NCBI RefSeq assembly: GCF_003594935.2
Contig: NZ_CP043342.1
Coordinates: 1,922,001-1,986,000 of the forward strand
Reading direction: 5' to 3'
Length of the DNA stretch: 64,000 nt
DNA from: Enterobacter huaxiensis
GTDB lineage: Bacteria; Pseudomonadota; Gammaproteobacteria; Enterobacterales; Enterobacteriaceae
In this document: piece after piece, positions 52,970 through 60,873 of the stretch
How the letters are laid out: the number at the start of each line of letters is the position of its first letter
Numbering within the stretch: position 1 is the first letter of the stretch
Program-made: the position numbers and the translations under genes
The notes under the pieces: model-generated
What the model was told of the DNA's origin: nothing
Seen by the model: only the letters and a program-made list of their open reading frames with translations
The model's database searches: none

Positions 52970-53532
52970 CCGGCGAAGTGTGCCCAGAGGATTTGGGCAC
53001 CAATGCCGATCAGCACAATACCGCCCAGGATTTCGGCTCGCTTACCCAACAGCGGGCCGATAAACCGACCGACCATCATTCCCAGCGTTGACATAATCAG
53101 CGTCGCGCAGCCAATCGCCAGCGCGGTGGCAATGATATTGACCTGCAAAAATGCCAGACCGACCCCGACCGCCATTGCGTCAAGGCTGGTGGCAATCGCC
53201 GTAGTGACCAGCAGCCAGAAGCCGTGACGGTGCAACGGCGCTTCTTCTTCATCGCTATTACCGCGAAAACCTTCTATCACCATTCGCCCGCCGAGGAACA
53301 CCAGCAGTACGAACGCAATCCAGTGGTTCCATTCAAGAACAAACTGGCTGGCAAGCATGCCAAGACCCCAACCGAGAAGCGGCGTCAGCGTTTCGATAGC
53401 GCCAAAAATGAGGCCAGTGCGGAGTGCTTCAGAAAATTTAGGTTTGTGGAGCGTGGCGCCTTTTCCGATGGAGGCAGCAAATGCGTCCATGGACATGCCA
53501 AAAGCGAGAAGGATCGTAGCGGAGATATTCAT
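52966..53532 (-). CDS. mntP: Manganese efflux pump MntP
   Basis: ATG at 53532 ([22 protein letters not shown]) gives 188 residues, as in E. coli MntP; the frame is open upstream through the riboswitch, which is not coding. Six membrane segments in two DUF204-type repeats, each carrying a conserved Asp: [14 protein letters not shown] and [16 protein letters not shown]. It exports Mn2+ to prevent toxicity. Control is by a Mn2+-sensing yybP-ykoY riboswitch in the leader and by MntR; sites for both are visible upstream. Confidence 0.96.
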   Translation of the reverse strand: MNISATILLAFGMSMDAFAASIGKGATLHKPKFSEALRTGLIFGAIETLTPLLGWGLGMLASQFVLEWNHWIAFVLLVFLGGRMVIEGFRGNSDEEEAPLHRHGFWLLVTTAIATSLDAMAVGVGLAFLQVNIIATALAIGCATLIMSTLGMMVGRFIGPLLGKRAEILGGIVLIGIGAQILWAHFAG

Positions 53533-53644
53533 AACAGCGTCCAGACCGGGGATATCCATATGACACATCACTGCCCCCAGTAAACAGCAGTTGATGTATC
53601 TATGGTCTCGCCTGATCACGATGCACACTGAATGTGCTGAAAGC

Positions 53645-53725
53645 GATCCGTACGTGCCACGTTTTTCAACGAGTATGTTGACACGTACATTTCCTGAAAA
53701 CAGGAAATCGGCTACTCCCCAACGA
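53645..53725 (-). promoter_or_regulatory. yybP-ykoY manganese riboswitch of mntP
   Basis: On the minus strand the leader reads TTGGGGAGTAGCCGATT, the hallmark opening of this riboswitch, then the hairpin TTTCCTG/CAGGAAA, then GTACGTGTCAAC pairing with GTGGCACGTAC. In E. coli the same element raises mntP translation when Mn2+ is high. The expression platform continues to the start at 53532. Confidence 0.88.
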
Positions 53726-53738
53726 CGGGCGCAACCTT

Positions 53739-53766
53739 AACATATTTTGAGAATATAAAACAACAA
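53739..53766 (-). promoter_or_regulatory. Predicted mntP promoter
   Basis: On the minus strand: TTGTTG (-35), 16-base spacer, TATGTT (-10), with transcription starting shortly before the riboswitch. Confidence 0.5.
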
Positions 53767-53794
53767 CAGGGGCGTATTAATTTATTAACTTGTT

Positions 53795-53813
53795 GATAAC
53801 GATTTTCATTTAG
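53795..53813. promoter_or_regulatory. Fur-box-like sequence upstream of mntP
   Basis: GATAACGATTTTCATTTAG shares about 13 of 19 bases with the Fur consensus and lies 28 bases upstream of the predicted mntP -35. Weak evidence. Confidence 0.35.
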
Positions 53814-53863
53814 GTTTAAGCGTAAAGATATCGTTAATAAATATAAGTGAAAAATTAAAGCGG

Positions 53864-53881
53864 ATATAGCTTTGGCTATAT
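53864..53881. promoter_or_regulatory. MntR-box-like palindrome 1 upstream of mntP
   Basis: ATATAGC-TTTG-GCTATAT, close to the MntR palindrome AACATAGC-N4-GCTATGTT. Its centre lies 41 bases from the second copy. Confidence 0.6.
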
Positions 53882-53904
53882 TGTTTCCATGACAATATTA
53901 CACA

Positions 53905-53922
53905 ATATAGCCAGTGCTATAT
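53905..53922. promoter_or_regulatory. MntR-box-like palindrome 2 upstream of mntP
   Basis: ATATAGC-CAGT-GCTATAT, the same arms as copy 1 with a different four-base centre. It lies eight bases from the yobD stop. Confidence 0.6.
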
Positions 53923-53929
53923 ATCTAAC

Positions 53930-54388
53930 TCACTGAACTTTAACGAGTAGTTTGTATATGCTTTCCAGATCTTCAATATTCTTGACCCGGATGAGAAGGC
54001 GGCGTTGTTCTAATTGCATCACCAGGACGCCATCTTCCGATAAATTCATCTCTTTAATGCGGTTATATTCTATCCATACATTGGCGAAGAAAAACCCACG
54101 CTGTTTAAAGATGATTTTCGGGGTACGGATCCAGAACAGGTAAATGGCCATTAATGCCAGCGCACATAATAACCATGTGGTTAATATTGCACCGTGGCCG
54201 GTCACGTTGTTGTAAATAAGGATGGCGACAAGGCCCGCAAAGATAAACGCATCCACGCGTCCTCGGCGCAGGAGGGGGAGAGAGAGTAGCGTCTCGCCGT
54301 GGCGGCGGGGCATGATGAACTCGTCATAGATCGCGTAAGCCAGAAGGGCAACAACAAATAAAATTAGTACGATGTCCGTGACAGTCAT
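53930..54388 (-). CDS. yobD: DUF986 inner-membrane protein YobD
   Basis: 152 residues, as in E. coli. About three hydrophobic segments: [35 protein letters not shown] and [19 protein letters not shown]. The C-terminal soluble part ([20 protein letters not shown]) would lie in the cytoplasm. Function unknown. It follows manXYZ after the operon terminator, with weaker coupling likely. Confidence 0.92.
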   Translation of the reverse strand: MTVTDIVLILFVVALLAYAIYDEFIMPRRHGETLLSLPLLRRGRVDAFIFAGLVAILIYNNVTGHGAILTTWLLCALALMAIYLFWIRTPKIIFKQRGFFFANVWIEYNRIKEMNLSEDGVLVMQLEQRRLLIRVKNIEDLESIYKLLVKVQ

Positions 54389-54399
54389 TCATCCTCCAG

Positions 54400-54428
54400 A
54401 TAAAAAAAACCGGGGGCAAGCCCCCGGT
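54400..54428 (-). terminator. Terminator of manXYZ
   Basis: On the minus strand: 9-bp arms ACCGGGGGC / GCCCCCGGT, TT loop, then eight Ts. Confidence 0.93.
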
Positions 54429-54442
54429 ACAGTACTGATGTA

Positions 54443-55294
54443 TTACAGGCCCAGCAGGCCGATTGCGTAGCCAACGATACCGATGACGAAGAAGCCAACG
54501 ATGATCCACAGCGCGTTCACTTTCTTACGCAGCAGCCACATGCAGGCGAAGGTCAGCAGCAGTGGCACCAGGCCAGGCATCAGCTGGTCCAGGATGGTCT
54601 GCACGGTGGTCACGCGCGTTTGTCCATCCTGACCGGTGATGGTTGACACCACCAGCGGGATGTTCACGTGTGTCCACTTGTTCACCAGTGCCCCCATGAC
54701 AAACAGGCCGAGGATTGACGCCCCCTCGGTCAGTTTCTGCAGGAAGCCGCCGCCCATATCCTGAACGATATCAACACCTTTTTTGTACCCGTACGCCACG
54801 CCGTAATAACGGGTCAGCAGACGCACCGCATTGAACAGGATGAAGAACAGCAGAGGGCCGAGCAGGCTGCCGCTCATGGCGATACCCGCGCCCAGCGCCG
54901 CGAAGACCGGACGCACGGTTCCCCAGAAGATCGGGTCACCAACGCCCGCCAATGGGCCCATCAGACCGACTTTGATACCGTTGATGGCGCCATCGTCGAT
55001 CTCTGCGCCGTTAGCGCGCTGCTCTTCCATCGCCAGCGTAACGCCCAGAACCGGAGCGGCTACGTAAGGATGGGTGTTAAAGAATTCCAGGTGACGCTTA
55101 ATCGCCTGACGACGCGCTTCGTTGTTTTCCGGATACAGGCGTTTGATCGCCGGTACCATGGAGAAGCAGAAGCCCAGCGCCTGCATACGTTCAAAGTTCC
55201 ATGAACCCTGGAACAGGTTAGAACGAATGAACACGCCACGAATATCACCCGGAGTGAGTTTCTTCTCAGTGGTAGTTTTTGTCATATCAACCAT
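54443..55294 (-). CDS. manZ: Mannose PTS membrane component IID
   Basis: ATG at 55294 has AGGTGAGCG before it and gives 283 residues, as in E. coli; a GTG three codons earlier lies inside the ribosome site. Together with ManY it forms the membrane channel of the mannose/glucose/glucosamine phosphotransferase system. Typical parts: FQGSWNFERMQALGFCFSMV, GLMGPLAGVGDPIFWGTVRP, and a C-terminal anchor (LLLTFACMWLLRKKVNALWI). It is also the entry route for some bacteriophages and microcins in E. coli. Confidence 0.97.
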   Translation of the reverse strand: MVDMTKTTTEKKLTPGDIRGVFIRSNLFQGSWNFERMQALGFCFSMVPAIKRLYPENNEARRQAIKRHLEFFNTHPYVAAPVLGVTLAMEEQRANGAEIDDGAINGIKVGLMGPLAGVGDPIFWGTVRPVFAALGAGIAMSGSLLGPLLFFILFNAVRLLTRYYGVAYGYKKGVDIVQDMGGGFLQKLTEGASILGLFVMGALVNKWTHVNIPLVVSTITGQDGQTRVTTVQTILDQLMPGLVPLLLTFACMWLLRKKVNALWIIVGFFVIGIVGYAIGLLGL

Positions 55295-55306
55295 TTCGCT
55301 CACCTG

Positions 55307-56107
55307 CTAGTCCAGTTCGTTATCGAGATCGTTTTTACCAGCTGCCTGCGCTGGAGCACCCGCGACGCGGTTATATTTCGGGCTCAGCTGGATGTAGAGA
55401 ACTGCCATTACCGCGCCAATCACACCCAGCGCAACCAGGTTGAACTCAGTGAAAGCAGCGGTAACGAAGCCGAGGTAGAAGAACGGCATCAGGTAGCCTG
55501 CACGCATCATGTTGATGACCATTGCATAACCTACCACCACGATCATACCGCCCGCGATGTTCAGACCGCCGGTAACCACTTCTGGAATGGCGTTCAGCAT
55601 GCTCTGTACTTCACTGGTACCGACAGAGATAGCAACGATAACCGCCGGGATTGCGATACGCATCGCCTGAAGGAACAGGGACGATACGTGTATCCAAGAC
55701 AGGGCCGTGAGGTTGCCGTTTTCGGCCGCCTTATCTGCCGCGTGCTGGAAGGCAACGGTGATGGTACGAACGATGATGGTCAGTACCTGGCCTGCGGCTG
55801 CCAGTGGAATAGCAAGGGCAATACCGGCGCCGATGCTTTGGTGACCCGCAATAACCAGAACGGTCGAAATAATGGACGCCAGCGCGGCATCAGGCGCAAC
55901 GGCCGCACCGATGTTCATCCAGCCAAGGGCGATCATTTCCAAAGTACCACCGATGATGATACCGGTTTTCATATCACCGAGAACGGCACCGATCAACGTA
56001 CAGGCCACCAGAGGGCGGTGGAACTGAAATTCATCAAGTACGGATTCCATACCCGCAATACATGCGACGACGAACACCAGCACAATCTGAAGAGTGGTAA
56101 TCTCCAT
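55307..56107 (-). CDS. manY: Mannose PTS membrane component IIC
   Basis: 266 residues, the E. coli length. Sorbose/mannose-type IIC with about seven to eight hydrophobic segments (for example IVLVFVVACIAGMESVLDEF, GTLEMIALGWMNIGAAVAPD). It forms the sugar-translocating unit with ManZ, which starts 12 bases downstream. Middle gene of manXYZ. Confidence 0.97.
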   Translation of the reverse strand: MEITTLQIVLVFVVACIAGMESVLDEFQFHRPLVACTLIGAVLGDMKTGIIIGGTLEMIALGWMNIGAAVAPDAALASIISTVLVIAGHQSIGAGIALAIPLAAAGQVLTIIVRTITVAFQHAADKAAENGNLTALSWIHVSSLFLQAMRIAIPAVIVAISVGTSEVQSMLNAIPEVVTGGLNIAGGMIVVVGYAMVINMMRAGYLMPFFYLGFVTAAFTEFNLVALGVIGAVMAVLYIQLSPKYNRVAGAPAQAAGKNDLDNELD

Positions 56108-56154
56108 TGTACTTCTCCTATTACATAAGCTTTATGTGAAAAACCGGCGCGGAC

Positions 56155-57117
56155 TTATTTCCCCACCTTGCCGATCAAATCCATCATTTTCAGTCTCTGA
56201 TCCGTGGAAACCTTACGGGCTTCCAGCTCAATACCGCGCGCATTCAGCTTGTTGAATGCCTCGATATCTTTCGCATCGACTGAAATCGCATTGTTGACCT
56301 GCGTCTTGCCCTGACGGAAAGCCATCCCGCCGATGTTAACGGAGGTGATTTTCACGCCGCCCTCAACAATGCGCTCGACGTCTGTCGGGTTTGTGAACAG
56401 GAGCATCACGCGCTCACCCGCATATTTCGGGTTGTTATAAACGCGGATCATCTTGGCGACGTCCACCACGTGCGCGGTCACGCCCGGCGGTGCCACCTGA
56501 GTCAGAAGGGTACTGCGCACCTTGTCGGCGGCGACGTCGTCGCTGACCACGATAATGCGCTTAACGTTGGTCTCTTTGGTCCAGCGTGTTGCCACCTGGC
56601 CGTGGATCAGACGGTCATCAATACGCGCGAGGCCAATAACCATGTAATCATTTGGCCCCATTGGTTTCGCTGGCGCGGCGGCTTTTGGCGCGGCAGCGGC
56701 CGGTGCAGGCTTCTCAACCGGCTGTGCTTTCAGCGCTTTCACGCCTTCGCGACCGGTTTCGACCGCCAGCGCGACCAGCTCATCGAAACCTGGGTTGTCG
56801 TCGCGCGCCATGAAGGTTTCCACCAGCATCGGGATATTTACCCCTGCGACAACTTCGTAATGCTCTTTATCGACGACAATGCGGCTGGCAGCATTGAACG
56901 GACTGCCACCCCACGTATCAACGAGAAACAGCACGCCTTTGCTGGTATCCAGCTTCTCAAGCTGAGCGTTGTATTTTTCTATCAGCGTCTCGGCATTTTC
57001 ACCGGGAACGAAATCGATCCAGCCGACGTTTTCCTGCTCGCCCAACAGCATCTCTGCCGTTTTGAGTAACTGCTCTGCAGCCCAACCATGTGTGCCTATG
57101 ACAATAGCAATGGTCAC
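56155..57117 (-). CDS. manX: Mannose PTS component IIAB
   Basis: 320 residues (E. coli 323). IIA domain (1-~135) with phospho-accepting His10 in IAIVIGTHGWAAEQLL, an Ala/Pro-rich linker (about 135-158: KPAPAAAAPKAAAPAK), and IIB domain with its His in IGLARIDDRLIHGQVATRW. It passes phosphate from HPr to incoming mannose, glucose, glucosamine and related sugars. First gene of the operon; an Mlc-type operator lies 120 bases upstream, fitting glucose induction, and the transcript is a known target of the SgrS small RNA in E. coli. Confidence 0.97.
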   Translation of the reverse strand: MTIAIVIGTHGWAAEQLLKTAEMLLGEQENVGWIDFVPGENAETLIEKYNAQLEKLDTSKGVLFLVDTWGGSPFNAASRIVVDKEHYEVVAGVNIPMLVETFMARDDNPGFDELVALAVETGREGVKALKAQPVEKPAPAAAAPKAAAPAKPMGPNDYMVIGLARIDDRLIHGQVATRWTKETNVKRIIVVSDDVAADKVRSTLLTQVAPPGVTAHVVDVAKMIRVYNNPKYAGERVMLLFTNPTDVERIVEGGVKITSVNIGGMAFRQGKTQVNNAISVDAKDIEAFNKLNARGIELEARKVSTDQRLKMMDLIGKVGK

Positions 57118-57236
57118 TTGCTACCTCCTTTTATTATCATTTATACGCCTGCCAGGCAGTCGTACTGAGAATCGTATTGGCGTACCGAATCGATTCAGAT
57201 AAGGGTTAGAGTTCAATAAACTAAGACTTCCGCGAT

Positions 57237-57260
57237 TTATTTTAGATAGTGAAAAAATAA
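57237..57260. promoter_or_regulatory. Mlc operator of manXYZ
   Basis: TTATTTT (57237-57243) and AAAATAA (57254-57260) form the inverted repeat of the Mlc consensus. It lies 120 bases upstream of manX. Confidence 0.65.
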
Positions 57261-57304
57261 TTTATGTGATGAAGATCCGTAATTTAGCTACGCATTGCAG
57301 AATT

Positions 57305-57335
57305 TTCTGTAATGTAAAACACATGTGTTACAGAA
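57305..57335. promoter_or_regulatory. Inverted repeat in the manX/yoaE interval
   Basis: TTCTGTAA (57305-57312) and TTACAGAA (57328-57335) face each other across 15 bases; an inner ACACATGTGT palindrome overlaps. It could be a regulator site (CRP or another dimer) serving one of the divergent units. Confidence 0.4.
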
Positions 57336-57382
57336 GTTTGCAAAGGAACGTAAATCTTTGCTAAAAACCTGTTGTCTCTGAT

Positions 57383-57592
57383 ATGTTTAGCCTCCGTTTA
57401 ATCGATCAGGAGTATAGGGCTACAGCCCACTATATGGACCGTCACCGACGTCAGTCATCTACAAGGCCATTTCGCGCCACTTTCACCGGCTATCCACGCC
57501 ACGCATCGACTCTGTCATCCTTTGATTTGCCCAATTTGCTTGCGGCACCGTTTCGTCATTCCTTTAGCAGGAGCTTGTCATGGAATTCTTAA
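57383..57592 (+). CDS. Upstream ORF overlapping yoaE (YoaL-like candidate)
   Basis: A 69-codon frame whose stop (57590-57592) lies 13 bases inside yoaE, in a different frame. From memory, E. coli has a similarly placed small ORF, yoaL, at the front of yoaE whose translation affects yoaE expression. The protein is basic and rich in Ser, Arg and His ([30 protein letters not shown]), with no membrane segment. I see no strong ribosome site before the ATG at 57383; the ATG at 57434 is an alternative. It may act as a regulatory uORF rather than a working protein. Confidence 0.4.
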   Translation: MFSLRLIDQEYRATAHYMDRHRRQSSTRPFRATFTGYPRHASTLSSFDLPNLLAAPFRHSFSRSLSWNS

Positions 57593-59139
57593 TGGACCCG
57601 TCAATCTGGGTAGGATTGCTCACGCTGGTCGTACTTGAGATCGTTCTCGGTATTGATAACCTGGTGTTTATCGCCATCCTTGCGGATAAGCTGCCGCCAA
57701 AACAACGTGATAAAGCACGTTTGATTGGCCTCTCGCTGGCGCTGATTATGCGACTCGGGCTGCTCTCCGTTATCTCGTGGATGGTCACGCTGACCAAGCC
57801 GCTGTTCTCCGTTATGGACTACACCTTCTCCGGGCGTGATTTAATCATGCTTATCGGGGGTATATTCCTGCTCTTCAAAGCGACAACGGAGCTACACGAA
57901 CGGCTTGAGAACCGTCAGCACGATGATGGTCACGGTAAGGGCTACGCCAGCTTCTGGGTTGTTGTCCTGCAGATTGTAGTGCTTGATGCGGTCTTCTCGC
58001 TGGATGCGGTCATTACTGCTGTAGGTATGGTGAACCACCTGCCGGTGATGATGGCGGCTGTTGTCATTGCCATGGCGGTCATGCTGCTGGCCTCGAAACC
58101 GCTGACGCGTTTCGTAAACCAACATCCGACGGTCGTTGTGCTGTGTCTGAGCTTCCTGTTGATGATTGGTCTGAGCCTGGTTGCAGAAGGCTTTGGCTTC
58201 CATATTCCGAAAGGCTACCTGTACGCCGCGATTGGCTTCTCGATTCTGATCGAGCTGTTCAACCAGATTGCGCGTCGTAACTTTATCAAGCAGCAGTCGA
58301 ATCAGCCGCTGCGCGCCCGTACCGCAGATGCTATTTTGCGTCTGATGGGCGGCCGCCGTCAGGTTAACGTGCAGTCGGATAGCGAAAATCGTAACCCGGT
58401 TCCGGTGCCTGAAGGCGCGTTCGTTGAAGAAGAGCGCTACATGATTAACGGCGTGCTCTCGCTGGCCTCCCGCTCCCTGCGCGGAATTATGACCCCGCGC
58501 GGTGAAATCAGCTGGGTGGATGCCAACCTGAGCGTCGATGAAATTCGTCAGCAGCTGCTCTCTTCGCCACACAGCCTGTTCCCGGTATGTCGCGGCGAGC
58601 TGGATGAGATCATCGGCGTGGTGCGCGCGAAAGAGATGCTGGTGGCGCTGGAAGAGGGCGTCAACGTTGAAGCCATCGCCGCCGCTTCGCCTGCTATCGT
58701 GGTACCGGAAACGCTGGATGCTATCAACCTGCTTGGCGTCTTGCGCCGCGCACGCGGAAGCTTCGTTATCGTCACCAACGAGTTTGGCGTGGTGCAAGGC
58801 CTTGTGACGCCGCTGGACGTGCTGGAAGCGATCGCCGGTGAGTTCCCGGATGCGGATGAAACCCCGGAAATCGTTGCCGACGGTGACGGATGGCTGGTGA
58901 AGGGGGCGACCGATTTGCATGCGCTTTCCCATACGCTGGGGCTGGAAAACGTCATTAACGATGAAGAAGACATTGCCACCGTTGCCGGTCTGGTGATTTC
59001 GGTCAACGGTCAAATCCCGCGCGTCGGGGACGTTATCGAACTGCCGCCGCTGCACATTACGATTGTTGAAGCCAACGACTATCGCGTGGACATGGTGCGT
59101 ATTGTTAAAGAGCAATCAGTGCACGACGAAGATGAGTAA
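57580..59139 (+). CDS. yoaE: TerC-family membrane protein with CBS domains, YoaE
   Basis: 519 residues (E. coli 518). N-terminal TerC domain (1-~235) with seven membrane segments and the paired acidic motifs [17 protein letters not shown] and [13 protein letters not shown], which suggest metal-ion binding. It continues with two CBS domains (about 300-420; [31 protein letters not shown]) and a C-terminal CorC/HlyC transporter-associated domain (about 435-515). TerC proteins are being linked to metal loading of exported enzymes. AGGAGC site before the ATG. Function in detail unknown. Confidence 0.94.
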   Translation: MEFLMDPSIWVGLLTLVVLEIVLGIDNLVFIAILADKLPPKQRDKARLIGLSLALIMRLGLLSVISWMVTLTKPLFSVMDYTFSGRDLIMLIGGIFLLFKATTELHERLENRQHDDGHGKGYASFWVVVLQIVVLDAVFSLDAVITAVGMVNHLPVMMAAVVIAMAVMLLASKPLTRFVNQHPTVVVLCLSFLLMIGLSLVAEGFGFHIPKGYLYAAIGFSILIELFNQIARRNFIKQQSNQPLRARTADAILRLMGGRRQVNVQSDSENRNPVPVPEGAFVEEERYMINGVLSLASRSLRGIMTPRGEISWVDANLSVDEIRQQLLSSPHSLFPVCRGELDEIIGVVRAKEMLVALEEGVNVEAIAAASPAIVVPETLDAINLLGVLRRARGSFVIVTNEFGVVQGLVTPLDVLEAIAGEFPDADETPEIVADGDGWLVKGATDLHALSHTLGLENVINDEEDIATVAGLVISVNGQIPRVGDVIELPPLHITIVEANDYRVDMVRIVKEQSVHDEDE

Positions 59140-59145
59140 ATCGTC

Positions 59146-60744
59146 TTAACGCAGCGGCATTAAGGGCACAATGTGTCCGTTGTGATGCGCTGGCGGGGGA
59201 GAGCTCCCCGCCAGCCATACTGGAAAGTCCCGCAGCGGCATGGGCCGCGCAAAGAAAAATCCCTGCAGTATGGACACGCCGTGTCGGCGCAAATACAGTG
59301 ACTGCTCCTCTGTTTCAACCCCTTCCGCAACCAGTTCGATATTCAGCCGCTGACCCAGCGCGATAATGATATCCGTCACCGTTGAGTTAACCGCATCCGT
59401 ACCAATGGCGGTGGTGAAGGATTTATCGATTTTCAGCACGTCCGGGTGGAGCTTCTCGAGCCATGAAAGCGAGCTGTTTCCGGTGCCAAAGTCGTCAATG
59501 GCGAGCTTAACCCCTTTGCGGTGCAGCTCGCGAACAACCCGGTAATCCACGTCCAGCAGGGCATCACGCTCTGTCAGTTCAACGATCAGCTGCTGTACAG
59601 GGCTGGCGCTAAACCACGCGCGATTAAGATCCTGTATCAGTGTGGCGCGACGGAAGTGGCTGGCGGCAACGTTGATACCGATGTGAAAGCTGGAGCTAGC
59701 GGGAAAATAGCCTATCTGGCGTACGGTTTCGCTGATGACATAGCGGGTGAGCGGGACGATCAGGTTATGTTCCTCCGCCAGCGGAATAAACACGTCTGGC
59801 GAAATCCAGCCCTGGCGAGGATTATTCCAGCGCAGCAGGATCTCGACGCCGACGCAGTCCTGGGAGCGGGCGTTCATCAGCGGCTGACAAAAAAGCTCAA
59901 ACTCACCTGCCGCGAGCCCCATGTTGATTTCCCACGTAAAGCTCATTCGCCGGGCGGTCGCAAGCCAGGCAATATAGCCCAGCAGTAAGCTCAGCATCAG
60001 TGCCAGCGGCAGCTGCGTGGGCAAATTCTTTAACGCCATCCTGCCGGGGCCGGGCCCGCTCACCGTAATGCTGAAAGGGTAATGCGTTGAGGCCTGGTGA
60101 AGACGTGAATCGCCGTCATCGAAGGTCATGATATCCGTCACCTGTTGGCCGTATCGCAGGAAATTATCCCCCACGGTCAGTACGACATCGGCGATCAGCG
60201 GCCGCTGCGGCTCAAGAATCATTTTGGTGATGAGGTCGATATTGACGATCTCCATCACCCCATCCTCGCCGTCTGGCGATACGGGATACCACTGGATGAG
60301 GATTGGGCTGCCTTTAAGCAGAGAGTGATCGGTGGACAAGAGCAGCTTAGGTTCTGCGGCGGGGAGATGTGGCTGTAAATTTTTGACTGGAACATCGCGG
60401 CTGCCGAAGATGCTCGAACAGAAAAGGATACCGTCTTTGACCAGAGCAATGGAGCGGACGGTTTGCAGGATCGCCGCCTGCTTACGCAGCAGGAGATGGG
60501 ATTGTTGGCAGGGTTGTCCGACGAGCGGCTGCAGAACGTCAAGGCGATTTTCCAGCGAAAGGAGAATCTTATCAAGCGAACGTACGGTGTGGTTAGTAAA
60601 GTCGAGGATCCTTTCCTGATTTAAATTACGTTGTGAAATAAAGCGAATACCCAACGTCAGGACGAGCGTGACGAGCGCAACCGTCACACAGACGATAACG
60701 CGTTTTCGGCGATAGTCTTTGATGATCGTTTGTGCATTTTGCAT
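59146..60744 (-). CDS. pdeD: c-di-GMP phosphodiesterase PdeD (CSS-EAL)
   Basis: 532 residues, as in E. coli PdeD (YoaD). Membrane segment near 16-36, periplasmic CSS-motif sensor domain (about 40-230; CSSIFGSRDVPV), second segment near 240-260, then an EAL domain. The signature is EILLR (in GVEILLRWNNPRQGW), with further catalytic blocks HIGINVAASHF, LIVELTERDALL, AIDDFGTGNSS, LKIDKSF and LVAEGVETEEQ, so it should be active. CSS-EAL proteins are controlled by a periplasmic disulphide. Convergent with yoaE. Confidence 0.95.
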   Translation of the reverse strand: MQNAQTIIKDYRRKRVIVCVTVALVTLVLTLGIRFISQRNLNQERILDFTNHTVRSLDKILLSLENRLDVLQPLVGQPCQQSHLLLRKQAAILQTVRSIALVKDGILFCSSIFGSRDVPVKNLQPHLPAAEPKLLLSTDHSLLKGSPILIQWYPVSPDGEDGVMEIVNIDLITKMILEPQRPLIADVVLTVGDNFLRYGQQVTDIMTFDDGDSRLHQASTHYPFSITVSGPGPGRMALKNLPTQLPLALMLSLLLGYIAWLATARRMSFTWEINMGLAAGEFELFCQPLMNARSQDCVGVEILLRWNNPRQGWISPDVFIPLAEEHNLIVPLTRYVISETVRQIGYFPASSSFHIGINVAASHFRRATLIQDLNRAWFSASPVQQLIVELTERDALLDVDYRVVRELHRKGVKLAIDDFGTGNSSLSWLEKLHPDVLKIDKSFTTAIGTDAVNSTVTDIIIALGQRLNIELVAEGVETEEQSLYLRRHGVSILQGFFFARPMPLRDFPVWLAGSSPPPAHHNGHIVPLMPLR

Positions 60745-60835
60745 GAACGGTCGCTCGGTAAGCTACCGGCCCCAAAAGCCGGACGCAACAGAGAAAGTGT
60801 AGTGGGGAATGCGTAATGAGACGAGACGTGAGGGG

Positions 60836-60868
60836 AAAATCGCCCATCCGTTGCAGATGGGCGAAAAG
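60836..60868 (-). terminator. Terminator after sdaA
   Basis: 9-bp arms TCGCCCATC / GATGGGCGA, 7-base loop; on the minus strand followed by TTTTCC. Confidence 0.75.
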
Positions 60869-60873
60869 AAGTA

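Larger units (their letters stand above)
53533..53929. other. 397-base mntP control region
   Basis: No gene. From mntP outward: riboswitch leader, predicted promoter, Fur-like site, and two MntR-like palindromes next to the end of yobD. The part from 53740 to 53929 is very AT-rich. Confidence 0.75.
57118..57579. other. 462-base manX/yoaE divergent control region
   Basis: Holds the Mlc operator, a 31-base inverted repeat, a small GGGCT/AGCCC hairpin near 57418 and an upstream ORF that runs into yoaE. Otherwise no gene. Confidence 0.7.

Noticed and set aside
53533..53628. 32-codon N-terminal extension of MntP
   Set aside because: The extension overlaps the riboswitch leader, and MntP proteins begin at MNI as chosen.
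57892..59115. 407-codon open frame on the minus strand
   Set aside because: Antisense shadow of yoaE with the amino-acid make-up of reverse-read coding DNA.
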